A DNA stretch of 64,000 nt from Streptomyces sp. Tu 3180 (GCF_009852415.1 NZ_WOXS01000002.1:5062001-5126000); one strand, 5' to 3'. Shown: positions 52,286 through 61,367, counted from the stretch's first letter. Numbers and translations are program-made. The notes: a model not told the origin generated them from the sequence alone.

Positions 52286-54234
52286 TGGCGACGATCACCA
52301 CGGCCGCCCCCCGCGCCGGCCTGCCCGGCGTCCTCGGACACCGCGCCCTGCGCAAGCTCCTCGTGCTCGCGCTCGTCGCCGCGGTCCTCGTCCCGTTCGC
52401 CGCCGCCCGCTGGGCGAGCGGCAGCTGGCCCGAGGGGCTGACCGTCGACGTCTCCGGGCCGCTGGGCGGGGCGAGCGACTGGATCATCGACAACCGGGAC
52501 TCCCACCCCCTCTTCCTGTACTTCTTCGGCCACGTCAGCAACGTCGTCGTCATCGCCGTACGCGCCGTCTACCTCGCCCTCCTCGCCGTCGGCTGGGCCG
52601 GGGTCACCGCCGTCGCCGCGCTCGTCGCCTGGCGGGCCGCGGGCCTGCGGCTCGCGCTCGGCACGGGCGCCGCGTTCCTCGCCTGCGGCCTGCTCGGCAT
52701 GTGGGTGCCGACCCTGCAGACGCTCGCCCTGATGGTCGTCGCGGTCGCCGCGTCGGTCGCCGTCGGCGCGCTGCTCGGGTTCGCCGCCGGGCTGTCCGAC
52801 CGGACGCACCGCGCGCTGCGCCCGGTCCTGGACACCATGCAGGTGCTCCCGGCCTTCGCCTACCTCCTGCCGGTCGTGCTGGTCTTCGGCATCGGCGTCC
52901 CGGCGGCCGTCCTGGCCACCGTCGTCTACGCCGCGCCGCCGATGGCCCGGCTCACCGCGCTCGGCCTGCGCGGCGCCGACAAGGAGGTGCTGGAGGCGGT
53001 CGAGTCGCTCGGCGCCACCGCCCGCCAGCGCCTGCTGACCGCCCGCGTCCCGCTGGCCCGCAAGGAACTCCTGCTGGGCCTCAACCAGACGATCATGATG
53101 GCGCTGTCCATGGCCGTGATCGCCTCGGTGATCGGCGCCGGCGGTCTCGGTGACCGCGTCTACCAGGCGCTCGCCTCGGTCGACGTGGGGGCGGCGCTCA
53201 CCGCCGGCATCCCGATCGTGCTGCTCGCCGTCGTCCTCGACCGGGTGACCGGCGCGGCCGGCGCCCGGCTCGGACAGGCGCCCGCGCCGAACTCCCGCGC
53301 GCTGTGGGCGTACGCCGTCGCCGCCGCCGTGGCCGTGACGGTCGCCGGACGTCTCGCGGGCCGCCCGGAGTGGCCCGACGGGTGGGTCGTCGGCATCGCC
53401 GAGCCGGTCAACCGCGCCGTCGACTGGATGACCGCCCACCTGTACTCGGGCGTCCCCGTCGTCGGCGGCACCGCCGACTGGGCGGGCCGCTTCACCACCT
53501 GGGTCCTCGACCCGCTCCGCGACGGCCTGCAGTGGCTGCCCTGGTGGGCGGTGCTGCTCCTGGTCGCCGCCCCGGCCTGGCTGATCGGCACCTGGCGCAC
53601 CGCGCTCACCGCCGTCCTCGCCATGGCCGCGACCGGGGTGCTCGGGGTGTGGAAGCCGTCCCTGGACACGCTCTCGCAGGTCCTCGCGGCCGTCGCCGTC
53701 ACCCTCGTCCTCGGCTTCGCGACCGGGATCGCGGCCGCCCGCAGCGACCGCTTCGAACGGCTGCTGCGGCCGGTGCTGGACGTGTGCCAGACGATGCCGC
53801 AGTTCGTGTACCTCATCCCGGTCGTCGCCCTGTTCGGCGTCGGCCGCGCCCCGGCCGTCGCCGCCGCGATCGTCTACGCGCTGCCGGCCGTCGTCCGCAT
53901 CACCGCCCAGGGCCTGCGCCAGGTCGACCCGGCCGCCCTGGAGTCGGCCCGCTCGCTCGGCGCGACCGGCGGCCAGCAGCTGCGCCAGATCCAGCTGCCG
54001 CTGGCCCGCCCGGCCCTGCTCCTCGCCGTCAACCAGGGCGTGGTCCTGGTCCTCGCCGTCGTCATCATCGGCGGCCTGGTCGGCGGCGGCGCGCTCGGCT
54101 ACGACGTCGTCTTCGGCCTCGCCCAGGGAGACCTGGCGACCGGCCTGACGGCCGGGGCCGCGATCGTCTGCCTGGGCCTGATGCTCGACCGGGTGACCCA
54201 GCCGACCGGACGCCGCACCGAGGAGGGGGCGTGA
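52285..54234 (+). CDS. Fused tandem ABC permease for glycine betaine
   Basis: 649 residues, about twice the size of ProW/OpuAB. Two complete permease modules lie in tandem: the first carries the EAA-loop (EVLEAVESLGATARQRLLTARVPLA), the second its equivalent (PAALESARSLGATGGQQLRQIQLPLA), about 315 residues apart. Each has about six membrane helices and an N-terminal extension with a WI(I/V).N- or DWM-type segment. A single chain could form the whole transmembrane channel that normally needs two copies. The start overlaps the ATPase stop (TGATG). The lipoprotein gene begins 2 bp after its stop. Confidence 0.92.
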
Positions 54235-54235
54235 C

Positions 54236-55189
54236 ATGCGACGTCGTACGACACCGGCGGCGGGCGTGACCGCCCTCCTGCTGCTCACCGGCTGCGGTGC
54301 CGCCGACATGACCGAGCAGGCCTCGCCGTTCGCCCACGCCCGGGGCGCGAAGACGGTCACCCTGTCCGTGCAGTCCTGGGTCGGCGCGCAGGCCAACGTG
54401 GCCGTCGCCCGGTACCTGCTGGAGCACGAGCTCGGCCACCGCGTCGACACCGTGCAGATCGACGAGGTGCCCGCCTGGGACGCGCTCAGCCAGGGCCGGG
54501 TCGACGCCATCCTGGAGGACTGGGGCCACCCCGAACAGGAGCAGCGCTACGTCGAGGACAGGAAGACGATCGTGAACGGCGGCGACCTCGGCGTCACCGG
54601 GCACATCGGCTGGTTCGTGCCGACGTACTTCGCGAAGCGGCACCCGGACGTCACGGACTGGAAGAACCTCGACAAGTACGCCGAGGAGTTCCGCACCCCG
54701 GAGAGCGGCGGCAAGGGCCAGCTGATGGACGGCTCACCGTCCTACGTCACCAACGACGAGGCACTGGTGAGGAACCTGAAGCTGGACTACAAGGTGGTGT
54801 TCGCCGGCTCCGAGGCCGCGCAGATCACCCAGATCAAGCAGTTCGCCCAGGAGGAGAAGCCCTTCCTCACCTACTGGTACACGCCCCAGTGGCTGTTCGA
54901 GAAGGTGCCGATGACCGAGGTGAAGCTGCCCCCGTACGAGGAGGGCTGCGACGCCGACCCGGAGAAGGTCGCCTGCGCCTACCCGCACACCCCGCTGCAG
55001 AAGTACCTCAACGCGGACTTCGCGGAGAACGGCGGCGAGGCGGCGGACTTCCTCAGGAAGTTCAGGTGGACGACCGAGGACCAGAACGAGGTCTCCCTGA
55101 TGATCGCCGAGCAGAAGCTGTCCCCCGAGGAGGCGGCGCGGAAGTGGGTGGCCGGCCACGAGTCCACCTGGAGGAAGTGGCTGCCCTGA
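54236..55189 (+). CDS. Glycine betaine-binding lipoprotein of the ABC transporter
   Basis: 317 residues. A signal peptide with lipobox LLLLTGC at residues 14-20 (Cys as the lipid anchor) is followed by a type II substrate-binding fold of the OpuAC/ProX family (TLSVQSWVGAQANVAVARYLLE, GHIGWFVPTYFAKRHPDV, FLTYWYTPQWLFEKVP, WRKWLP). Aromatic residues in the last motifs are candidates for the cage around the quaternary ammonium group. It delivers betaine (or carnitine/choline) to the fused permease. A 13-bp hairpin follows, closing the betB-betA-ABC operon. Confidence 0.93.
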   Translation: MRRRTTPAAGVTALLLLTGCGAADMTEQASPFAHARGAKTVTLSVQSWVGAQANVAVARYLLEHELGHRVDTVQIDEVPAWDALSQGRVDAILEDWGHPEQEQRYVEDRKTIVNGGDLGVTGHIGWFVPTYFAKRHPDVTDWKNLDKYAEEFRTPESGGKGQLMDGSPSYVTNDEALVRNLKLDYKVVFAGSEAAQITQIKQFAQEEKPFLTYWYTPQWLFEKVPMTEVKLPPYEEGCDADPEKVACAYPHTPLQKYLNADFAENGGEAADFLRKFRWTTEDQNEVSLMIAEQKLSPEEAARKWVAGHESTWRKWLP

Positions 55190-55210
55190 CCCGCGCGTGA
55201 CGCGGACGGC

Positions 55211-55242
55211 CCCCGGGTCCACCGAGCGCGGTGGACCCGGGG
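55211..55242. terminator. Terminator hairpin of the betaine operon
   Basis: CCCCGGGTCCACC (55211-55223) pairs perfectly with GGTGGACCCGGGG (55230-55242); loop 6 nt. It is between convergent transcription units. Confidence 0.85.
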
Positions 55243-55267
55243 CGTCACCGCCCCCTGCCCGCCCTGC

Positions 55268-55714
55268 TCACCACTCGGTGCTCCCCGGCGGGATCCGCCG
55301 GCCGGCCATCAGCCGGTTCCAGCTGTTGATGACGGTGACCAGCGCGATGAGATGGGCCAGTTCGGTGCCGTCGAAGTGCCGGGCGGCCCGCTCGTACACC
55401 TCGTCCGGCACGAAGCCGTCCGTGAGGACCGTGACCGCGTCGGTCAGCTCCAGCGCCGCCCGCTCCCGGGCGTCGAAGACGTCCTCGGCCTCCTCCCAGG
55501 CGTCCAGCAGGTCGAGCCGGCGCTCGTCGACCCCGTGCTTCCGGGCGATCGTGAGGTGCAGGTCGAGGCAGAACGCGCAGTGGTTGAGCCGCGAGGCGCG
55601 GATCTGGACCAGCTCGGCGAGCTCGGGGTCGCCGAACCCCCTCTTGGCGGTGGCGCTCAACGCCTGGAGGGCGGAACGGACGCCGGCGTCGAGGAGGGTC
55701 GTCCGTGCCGTCAC
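55268..55714 (-). CDS. AhpD-fold carboxymuconolactone decarboxylase family protein, copy 2
   Basis: 148 residues from the GTG at 55714, which overlaps the stop of the upstream paralogue (GTGA). A CMD/AhpD core: VQIRASRLNHCAFCLDLHLTIARKHGV with the redox CxxC and nearby His, then LALTDAV-type helices (ERAALELTDAVTVL) and AHLIALVTVINSWNRL. Such proteins act as alkylhydroperoxidases or related thiol enzymes. The gene clearly arose by tandem duplication with its neighbour (shared TDAVTVLTDGFVPDEVYERA). Confidence 0.88.
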   Translation of the reverse strand: MTARTTLLDAGVRSALQALSATAKRGFGDPELAELVQIRASRLNHCAFCLDLHLTIARKHGVDERRLDLLDAWEEAEDVFDARERAALELTDAVTVLTDGFVPDEVYERAARHFDGTELAHLIALVTVINSWNRLMAGRRIPPGSTEW

Positions 55715-56214
55715 GTGTACTGCCCCGGCTGGTAGTGGCCCGGAGTCCTGCGGCAGGCCACCCCGAACCGGTTCCACGCGTTGATCACGGTGATCGCGGC
55801 GAGCAGCTGGGCGAGTTCGGCCTCCTCGAAGTGCCGGGCGGCCCGCTCGTACACCTCGTCCGGCACGAAGCCGTCCGTGAGGACCGTGACCGCCTCCGTC
55901 AGCTCCAGCGCCGCGAGCTCCTTCTCGGTGTAGAAGTGCCGCGACTCGTCCCAGGCGCTGAGCTGGACGATCCGCTCGACGCTCTCGCCCGCCGCGAGCG
56001 CGTCCTTGGTGTGCATGTCGAGGCAGAAGGCGCAGTGGTTGATCTGGGAGGCGCGGATCTTCACCAGCTCGCAGAGGACCGGGTCGAGTCCCCGCCGGGC
56101 CGCCGTGTCGAGCCTGACCATCGCCTTGTAGACCTCGGGGGCGAGCTTGGCCCAGTCCAGGCGCGCCGGGGCCTCGGGGGCGAATTCCTTGGTCGCTTCC
56201 GTGTTCGTCGTCAT
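55711..56214 (-). CDS. AhpD-fold carboxymuconolactone decarboxylase family protein, copy 1
   Basis: 167 residues starting at ATG 56214. The -10 TAGGGT ends 7 nt upstream and no ribosome binding site is visible, so the mRNA is probably leaderless. CMD domain core: VKIRASQINHCAFCLDMHTKDALAAGE with CxxC and His, followed by LELTEAVTVLTDGFVPDEVY. It is the first gene of a two-gene operon with its paralogue and is divergent from a MocR-type regulator, which probably controls it. The reaction is likely peroxide or lactone related. Substrate unknown. Confidence 0.9.
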   Translation of the reverse strand: MTTNTEATKEFAPEAPARLDWAKLAPEVYKAMVRLDTAARRGLDPVLCELVKIRASQINHCAFCLDMHTKDALAAGESVERIVQLSAWDESRHFYTEKELAALELTEAVTVLTDGFVPDEVYERAARHFEEAELAQLLAAITVINAWNRFGVACRRTPGHYQPGQYT

Positions 56215-56221
56215 GCCCTCG

Positions 56222-56253
56222 ACCCTAGGAGCGAAGCAGCCCAGGGGTATGGT
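56222..56253. promoter_or_regulatory. Divergent leaderless promoters between AhpD pair and MocR gene
   Basis: The two ATGs are only 47 bp apart. ACCCTA at 56222-56227 (TAGGGT on the minus strand) is the -10 for the AhpD operon. TATGGT at 56248-56253 is the -10 for the regulator, 8 nt before its ATG. The -35 regions must overlap, so the promoters likely exclude each other and could be jointly controlled. Confidence 0.55.
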
Positions 56254-56261
56254 CCATTCCC

Positions 56262-57647
56262 ATGGGGGAACGCTGGGCCACTTTGGGCATCGACCTGCAC
56301 CTCGAACCGACCGGTCCGGGCCTGCGCCGCGGCCTGACCGACGCCCTGCGCGAGGCCGTCCGCACCGGGCGGCTCGCCCCGGGGACCCGGCTGCCCTCCT
56401 CCCGCTCCCTCGCCGGCGACCTGGGCATCGCCCGCAACACCGTCGCCGACGCCTACGCCGACCTGGTCGCCGAGGGCTGGCTCACTGCGCGGCAGGGCTC
56501 CGGCACCCGGGTCGCCGACCGCGCGGTGCCCCGGGCGCCGGCCCGTCCCGCCTCCCCGCGGCGCGCCCCCGGCCGGCTTCCGTACGACCTCGTCCCGGGC
56601 ACCCCCGACCTCGCCTCCTTCCCCCGCGGCGCATGGCTCAAGGCCGCCCGCCGCGCCCTGGCCGCCGCCCCCAACGACGCCCTCGGCTACGGCGACCCGC
56701 GCGGCCGGCCCGAACTGCGCACGGCGCTCGCGGACTACCTGGCGCGCGTGCGGGGCGTGCGCGCCGACCCCGGACGCCTCGTGGTCTGCTCCGGTTTCGC
56801 CCACGGCCTGCACCTGCTCTGCGCGGTCCTGCGCGCCCGCGGCGCCCGGACGCTGGCCGTGGAGTCCTACGGCCTGGACGTCCACTGGGACCTGGTCGAA
56901 CGCACCGGACTGCGCACCGTCCCGCTCCCCTTCGACGACCTCGGCACGCGCACGGGGGACGCCGGCGACGCCGACGCGGTGCTGCTCAACCCGGCGCACC
57001 AGTTCCCGCTGGGCGGGGCCCTGGTCCCCGAACGCCGCGCCGAGGTGGTCGACTGGGCGCGCCGCACCGGCGGACTGGTCCTGGAGGACGACTACGACGG
57101 CGAGTTCCGCTACGACCGCCAGCCCGTCGGCGCGCTCCAGGACCTCGACCCCGACCACGTGGTGTACCTCGGCACGGCCAGCAAGTCCCTCGCCCCCGGA
57201 CTGCGCCTCGGCTGGATGGTCCTCCCGCCGTCGCTGGTGCCGGAGGTCGTCGCGCACGGCGGCGGCCGGTCCGTCGGCGTCCTCGAACAGCTCACCCTCG
57301 CCGAGTTCCTCACCTCCGGCGCCTACGACCGTCATGTCCGCGCCGCCCGCCTGCGCTACCGGCGCCGCCGCGACGCCCTGGTCGAGGCGCTTGCCGTCCG
57401 GGCACCCGACGTACGGGTCACCGGCATCGCGGCGGGACTGCACGCGGTCCTCCGGCTCCCGCCGGGCACCGAGCCGTCGGTGGTCCGCGCGGCCACCTGG
57501 CAGGGCCTCGCCGTGCACGGCCTCTCCCGCTACCGCCACCCCGCCGCCGCGACCACCTCCGGGGACGCCCTGGTCGTCGGCTACGCGACCCCGCCGGACC
57601 ACGCCTGGGCGAGCACGCTGGAGGCGTTGTGCAGGGCACTGCCCTGA
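56262..57647 (+). CDS. MocR/PdxR-type transcription regulator (GntR-aminotransferase)
   Basis: 461 residues. The N-terminal winged helix is GntR type (LTDALREAVRTGRLAPGTRLPSSRSLAGDLGIARNTV, in parts). The C-terminal class I aminotransferase-like domain binds PLP: YGDPRGRPELRTALADYLAR, VLEDDYDGEFRYD with the pyridine-binding Asp and TASKSLAPGLRLGW with the Schiff-base Lys. Regulators of this kind sense PLP-linked metabolites or amines. It is divergent from the AhpD pair across 47 bp, suggesting direct control of that operon and of itself. Confidence 0.92.
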   Translation: MGERWATLGIDLHLEPTGPGLRRGLTDALREAVRTGRLAPGTRLPSSRSLAGDLGIARNTVADAYADLVAEGWLTARQGSGTRVADRAVPRAPARPASPRRAPGRLPYDLVPGTPDLASFPRGAWLKAARRALAAAPNDALGYGDPRGRPELRTALADYLARVRGVRADPGRLVVCSGFAHGLHLLCAVLRARGARTLAVESYGLDVHWDLVERTGLRTVPLPFDDLGTRTGDAGDADAVLLNPAHQFPLGGALVPERRAEVVDWARRTGGLVLEDDYDGEFRYDRQPVGALQDLDPDHVVYLGTASKSLAPGLRLGWMVLPPSLVPEVVAHGGGRSVGVLEQLTLAEFLTSGAYDRHVRAARLRYRRRRDALVEALAVRAPDVRVTGIAAGLHAVLRLPPGTEPSVVRAATWQGLAVHGLSRYRHPAAATTSGDALVVGYATPPDHAWASTLEALCRALP

Positions 57648-57824
57648 CCGGCGGCCGGACCAAAGGCGCACCCGGTGGCAAACACCGCCAAACGGCGGCG
57701 GGGGAGGGCCCGCGGGCAGGGGGCTCCTGCGGGCGCCGTCCGGCCGCTCTCTAGGCTGTCCGCCGCGAGCCGGGGAGCAGACGTCCGGCAGCGGGCACCG
57801 GCGGCACGAGGGGGAGCGAAGGAC

Positions 57825-58133
57825 ATGGCGGAGACACGGCGGCGGCTGCGGTCCAGCACGGTGGTGCTCGGCGGCATGGGGGTCCTCGCGACGGCCCTGT
57901 CCGCGTGCGGGTCGGACCCGGACCGGCGCTGCGTGGACCGGGACAGCTACGACTACATCAACGGCTACCGGATCGTCGCCGACAAGAACTGCAGGAGGAG
58001 CTCCGGCGACGGCGACTGGTACTACGACGCCGACGTCAGCGGGGGCTACGCCGACCACGGCACCTTCAGCCGCAGCGAGGCCGTCGACCGGGGCGGCTTC
58101 GGCTGCTCGGGCTCCGGCAGCGGCGGCGGCTGA
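57825..58133 (+). CDS. Small secreted lipoprotein, YgiB-like
   Basis: 102 residues from the ATG at 57825, with GGGGAGCGAAGG upstream. Signal peptide with lipobox TALSAC (Cys about residue 28). The mature part is polar and Tyr/Asp/Gly/Ser rich with four Cys (CVDRDSYD, KNCRRSSGD, FGCSGSG) and ends in DRGGFGCSGSGSGGG, similar to the (S/R)RGGFG ending of DUF1190/YgiB proteins. It lies 27 bp upstream of the YgiC-like ligase gene, reproducing the E. coli ygiB-ygiC order. Function unknown. Confidence 0.7.
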   Translation: MAETRRRLRSSTVVLGGMGVLATALSACGSDPDRRCVDRDSYDYINGYRIVADKNCRRSSGDGDWYYDADVSGGYADHGTFSRSEAVDRGGFGCSGSGSGGG

Positions 58134-58160
58134 GCACCCCGCCGACCGGAGGACACCCCC

Positions 58161-59384
58161 GTGGAACGCCGCACCATCGAGCCCCGCCCCGGCTGGCAGC
58201 AGACCGTCGAGGAGCAGGGACTCATCTACCCCCTCACCCTCCCCAAGGCCCTCGAACCCGTCCGGGCGGCGGGAAAGCCCCTCCCCGACGACGCCTGGGT
58301 GCCGTACTGGGACGAGAGCGCCTACTACGTCTTCACCCTGGAGGAGGTCGAGGCGCTGGAGGAGGCCGTCGAGGAACTGCACCGCATGTGCCTCGAGGCC
58401 GCCGGCCACATCGTCGCCGCCGGCCGCTTCGCCGACCTCGGCATCACCGACCCGCGCGTCGTCCGCGCGGTCACCGAGGCCTGGCACCGCCGCGCCGAAC
58501 TCCCCTCCGTCTACGGCCGTTTCGACCTCCGCTACGACGGCACCGGCCCCGCGAAGCTGCTGGAGTACAACGCCGACACCCCGACCTCCCTGGTGGAGGC
58601 CGCCTCGCCCCAGTGGTTCTGGATGGAGGAGCGCTTCCCCGGCGCCGACCAGTGGAACTCCCTCCACGAACGCCTCGTCGACGCCTGGAGGAAGCAGGCC
58701 GGCCTCCTCCCGCCGGGCAGCCCCCTGTACTTCGCCCACTCCTCCGACGACCAGCTCGGCGAGGACCTCATGACCGTCGCCTACCTCAAGGAGACCGCCG
58801 AGCAGGCCGGCCTCGACACCGACTGGATCTCCATGGAGGAGATCGGCTGGGACCGCCTCTCCGGCCGCTTCGTGGACAACAGGCTGCGGTTCATCCGCAG
58901 CATCTTCAAGCTGTACCCCTGGGAGTGGCTCACCACCGACCGCTTCGCCGGCCACGTCCTCGACACCCTCGACAACGGCGGCGGCACCGGCTCCACCCTG
59001 TGGATCGAGCCCGCCTGGAAGATGCTGCTCAGCAACAAGGCCCTGCTGGCGATCCTCTGGGAGCTCTACCCCGGCCACCCCAACCTCCTCCCCGCCCACC
59101 TCGACGGCCCCCGCGACCTGGCCGCCACCACCGGCTACGTCGCCAAGCCCCTGCTGGGCCGCGAGGGCGCCGGCGTGACCGTCCACGAACCCGGCGCCGC
59201 ACCCGTCGTCCGCGACGAACCCTGCTGCTACCAGCAACTCGCGCCCCTGCCCGCCTTCGACGGCAACCACGTCGTCCTCGGAGCCTGGGTCGTCGAGAAC
59301 GAGTCCGCGGGCCTCGGCATCCGCGAGTCCTCCGGCCTGGTGACCGACGAGTACGCCCGCTTCCTGCCCCACGTGATCCTGTGA
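58161..59384 (+). CDS. Glutathionylspermidine synthase-like ATP-grasp ligase (YgiC-like)
   Basis: 407 residues. The C-terminal synthetase domain of Gsp synthase without the amidase domain, like E. coli YgiC and YjfC. Motifs: YWDESAYYVFTLEEVEALE, RFDLRYDGTGPAKLLEYNADTPTSLVEA (Mg/ATP ligands), PLYFAHSSDDQLGEDLMTVAYL, WIEPAWKMLLSNKALLAIL and the Gly-rich loop AKPLLGREGAGVTV. Such ligases form amide bonds between a peptide or polyamine and a carboxylate. Actinomycetes lack glutathione, so the substrate must differ (inference). Linked with the small lipoprotein upstream. Confidence 0.9.
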   Translation: MERRTIEPRPGWQQTVEEQGLIYPLTLPKALEPVRAAGKPLPDDAWVPYWDESAYYVFTLEEVEALEEAVEELHRMCLEAAGHIVAAGRFADLGITDPRVVRAVTEAWHRRAELPSVYGRFDLRYDGTGPAKLLEYNADTPTSLVEAASPQWFWMEERFPGADQWNSLHERLVDAWRKQAGLLPPGSPLYFAHSSDDQLGEDLMTVAYLKETAEQAGLDTDWISMEEIGWDRLSGRFVDNRLRFIRSIFKLYPWEWLTTDRFAGHVLDTLDNGGGTGSTLWIEPAWKMLLSNKALLAILWELYPGHPNLLPAHLDGPRDLAATTGYVAKPLLGREGAGVTVHEPGAAPVVRDEPCCYQQLAPLPAFDGNHVVLGAWVVENESAGLGIRESSGLVTDEYARFLPHVIL

Positions 59385-59557
59385 GCCCCGGGGCGTCCCG
59401 CGAGCCCCGCAAAACCTCACCGGTCCTGAAGGACCTCGCCGGCTCCCCAAGACCCCACCAGCCCCGGGAGACCCCCGCAGCCCCCGGGGGCGGAGCCGGG
59501 CCCCGGCCGGGCGACCCACATGGTGGACGGCCGTGACCGCCGTCCGGCCGCTCCCGG

Positions 59558-59672
59558 TAGGCTGATCCGCGGGCCGTGACTGGCGCGCTGGGATGGGACC
59601 GACCATCGGGGAGCGGCCCACGGACCCCACGGGTCCGGGAAGAGTGCCGTGCGCCTGGGCCGTACCGTGAAC
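59558..59672 (+). ncRNA. ZTP (pfl-motif) riboswitch upstream of glyA
   Basis: After a TAGGCT -10 element at 59558-59563, the leader shows the pfl blocks in order: CCGTGACTGGCG (near 59574-59585), a G-rich stem, CCATCGGGGAGCGG (59603-59616), a variable hairpin, and GCCGTGCGCCTGGGC (59646-59660). These match the conserved GUGACUGGCG, CGGGGAGC and CGCCUGGGC elements. ZTP accumulates when 10-formyl-THF runs low and activates one-carbon genes such as glyA. The ATG lies about 35 nt after the last block. Confidence 0.9.
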
Positions 59673-59698
59673 GCCGACGCCACGTCCGGAGGTCCCTC

Positions 59699-61147
59699 AT
59701 GTCAGCCGAGCCCCTCTCCACCGCTTCCACCGCCTTCCGCTCCGCCCTCGACGTGATCCGCGCCGTCGAGCCGCGCGTCGCCGACGCCATCGGCCAGGAG
59801 GTCGCCGACCAGCGCGAGATGCTCAAGCTGATCGCCTCCGAGAACTACGCCTCCCCGGCGACCCTCCTGGCGATGGGCAACTGGTTCAGCGACAAGTACG
59901 CCGAGGGCACCGTCGGCCGCCGCTTCTACGCCGGCTGCCGCAACGTCGACACCGTCGAGTCGCTCGCCGCCGAACACGCCAAGGAGCTGTTCGGCGCCCG
60001 TCACGCCTACGTCCAGCCGCACTCCGGCATCGACGCCAACCTCGTCGCCTTCTGGGCCGTCCTCGCCCAGCGCGTCGAGCTCCCCGCCCTGGAGAAGGCC
60101 GGCGCCCGCCAGGTCAACGACCTCTCCGAGGCCGAGTGGGCCGAACTGCGCCGGGCCTTCGGCAACCAGCGCATGCTCGGCATGTCCCTGGACGCCGGCG
60201 GTCACCTCACCCACGGCTTCCGCCCGAACATCTCCGGCAAGATGTTCGACCAGCGCTCCTACGGCACCGACCCGGCCACCGGCCTGATCGACTACGAGGC
60301 CCTGCGCGTCTCCGCCCGCGAGTTCAAGCCGCTGATCATCGTCGCCGGCTACTCCGCCTACCCCCGTCTGGTGAACTTCCGGATCATGCGCGAGATCGCC
60401 GACGAGGTCGGCGCCACGCTCATGGTCGACATGGCCCACTTCGCCGGTCTCGTCGCCGGCAAGGTCCTCACCGGCGACTTCGACCCGGTCCCGCACGCCC
60501 AGATCGTGACGACCACCACCCACAAGTCGCTGCGCGGTCCGCGCGGCGGCATGGTCCTGTGCGACGACTCCCTCAAGGACCAGGTCGACCGCGGCTGCCC
60601 GATGGTCCTCGGCGGCCCGCTCCCGCACGTCATGGCCGCCAAGGCCGTCGCCCTCGCGGAGGCCCGCCAGGAGTCCTTCCGCGACTACGCCCGGCGCATC
60701 GTCGACAACTCCCGCGCCCTCGCCGAGGGCCTGATGCGCCGCGGCGCCACCCTGGTCACCGGCGGCACCGACAACCACCTCAACCTGATCGACGTCGCCA
60801 CCTCCTACGGCCTCACCGGCCGCCAGGCCGAGGCCGCCCTGCTCGAGTCGGGCATCGTCACCAACCGCAACTCCATTCCCGCCGACCCCAACGGCGCCTG
60901 GTACACCTCCGGCATCCGCATCGGCACCCCCGCGCTGACCACGCGCGGTCTGGGCACCGCCGAGATGGACGAGGTCGCCGGCCTCATCGACCGCGTCCTC
61001 ACCACCGCGGAGCCCGGCACCACCAAGTCCGGCGCCCCCTCCAAGGCCGCCCACGTCCTCGACCCGAAGATCGCGGACGAGATCTCCCGCCGCGCCACCG
61101 ACCTCGTGGCCGGCTTCCCGCTCTACCCCGAGATCGACCTCGGCTGA
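59699..61147 (+). CDS. glyA: Serine hydroxymethyltransferase
   Basis: 482 residues from the ATG at 59699, with GGAGG upstream. PLP enzyme making glycine and 5,10-methylene-THF from serine. Motifs: LIASENYASPATL, GTVGRRFYAGCRNVDTVE, YVQPHSGIDANLVAF, DMAHFAGLVAG, and the Schiff-base Lys in TTTTHKSLRGPRGG. It is about 60 residues longer than most bacterial SHMTs because of an insert after FWAVLAQRVELP (AGARQVNDLSEAEWAELRRA) and a longer C-terminus. The upstream ZTP riboswitch couples it to folate status. Confidence 0.96.
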   Translation: MSAEPLSTASTAFRSALDVIRAVEPRVADAIGQEVADQREMLKLIASENYASPATLLAMGNWFSDKYAEGTVGRRFYAGCRNVDTVESLAAEHAKELFGARHAYVQPHSGIDANLVAFWAVLAQRVELPALEKAGARQVNDLSEAEWAELRRAFGNQRMLGMSLDAGGHLTHGFRPNISGKMFDQRSYGTDPATGLIDYEALRVSAREFKPLIIVAGYSAYPRLVNFRIMREIADEVGATLMVDMAHFAGLVAGKVLTGDFDPVPHAQIVTTTTHKSLRGPRGGMVLCDDSLKDQVDRGCPMVLGGPLPHVMAAKAVALAEARQESFRDYARRIVDNSRALAEGLMRRGATLVTGGTDNHLNLIDVATSYGLTGRQAEAALLESGIVTNRNSIPADPNGAWYTSGIRIGTPALTTRGLGTAEMDEVAGLIDRVLTTAEPGTTKSGAPSKAAHVLDPKIADEISRRATDLVAGFPLYPEIDLG

Positions 61148-61191
61148 CGCCTCCCGGGGGCCCCGCGACGGGCCCACCCCTTTCCCGCCCC

Positions 61192-61222
61192 GCGGCGGTC
61201 CGGTCACGTCCCGGACCGCCGC
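61192..61222 (+). terminator. glyA terminator hairpin
   Basis: GCGGCGGTCCGG (61192-61203) pairs perfectly with CCGGACCGCCGC (61211-61222); loop 7 nt. Confidence 0.75.
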
Positions 61223-61367
61223 GTGCCGCTCCCAGACGTCCAGCAGCTCCTGCCGCGGCCCCCCTCCCGCGTCCCCACGCTCTTGTTGCACCGCCGGGGA
61301 CGAATCGGTTCCCACCTGTTTCCGGTCCGTTCCTGATCGGCCCGCGGGACCTGAGAGAATGGGGGAC

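Noticed and set aside
56211..59630. Antisense ORF of over 1,100 codons across the MocR gene, lipoprotein and YgiC-like gene.
   Set aside because: It is the low-complexity complement of real genes with clear motifs. No start signal or family is seen.
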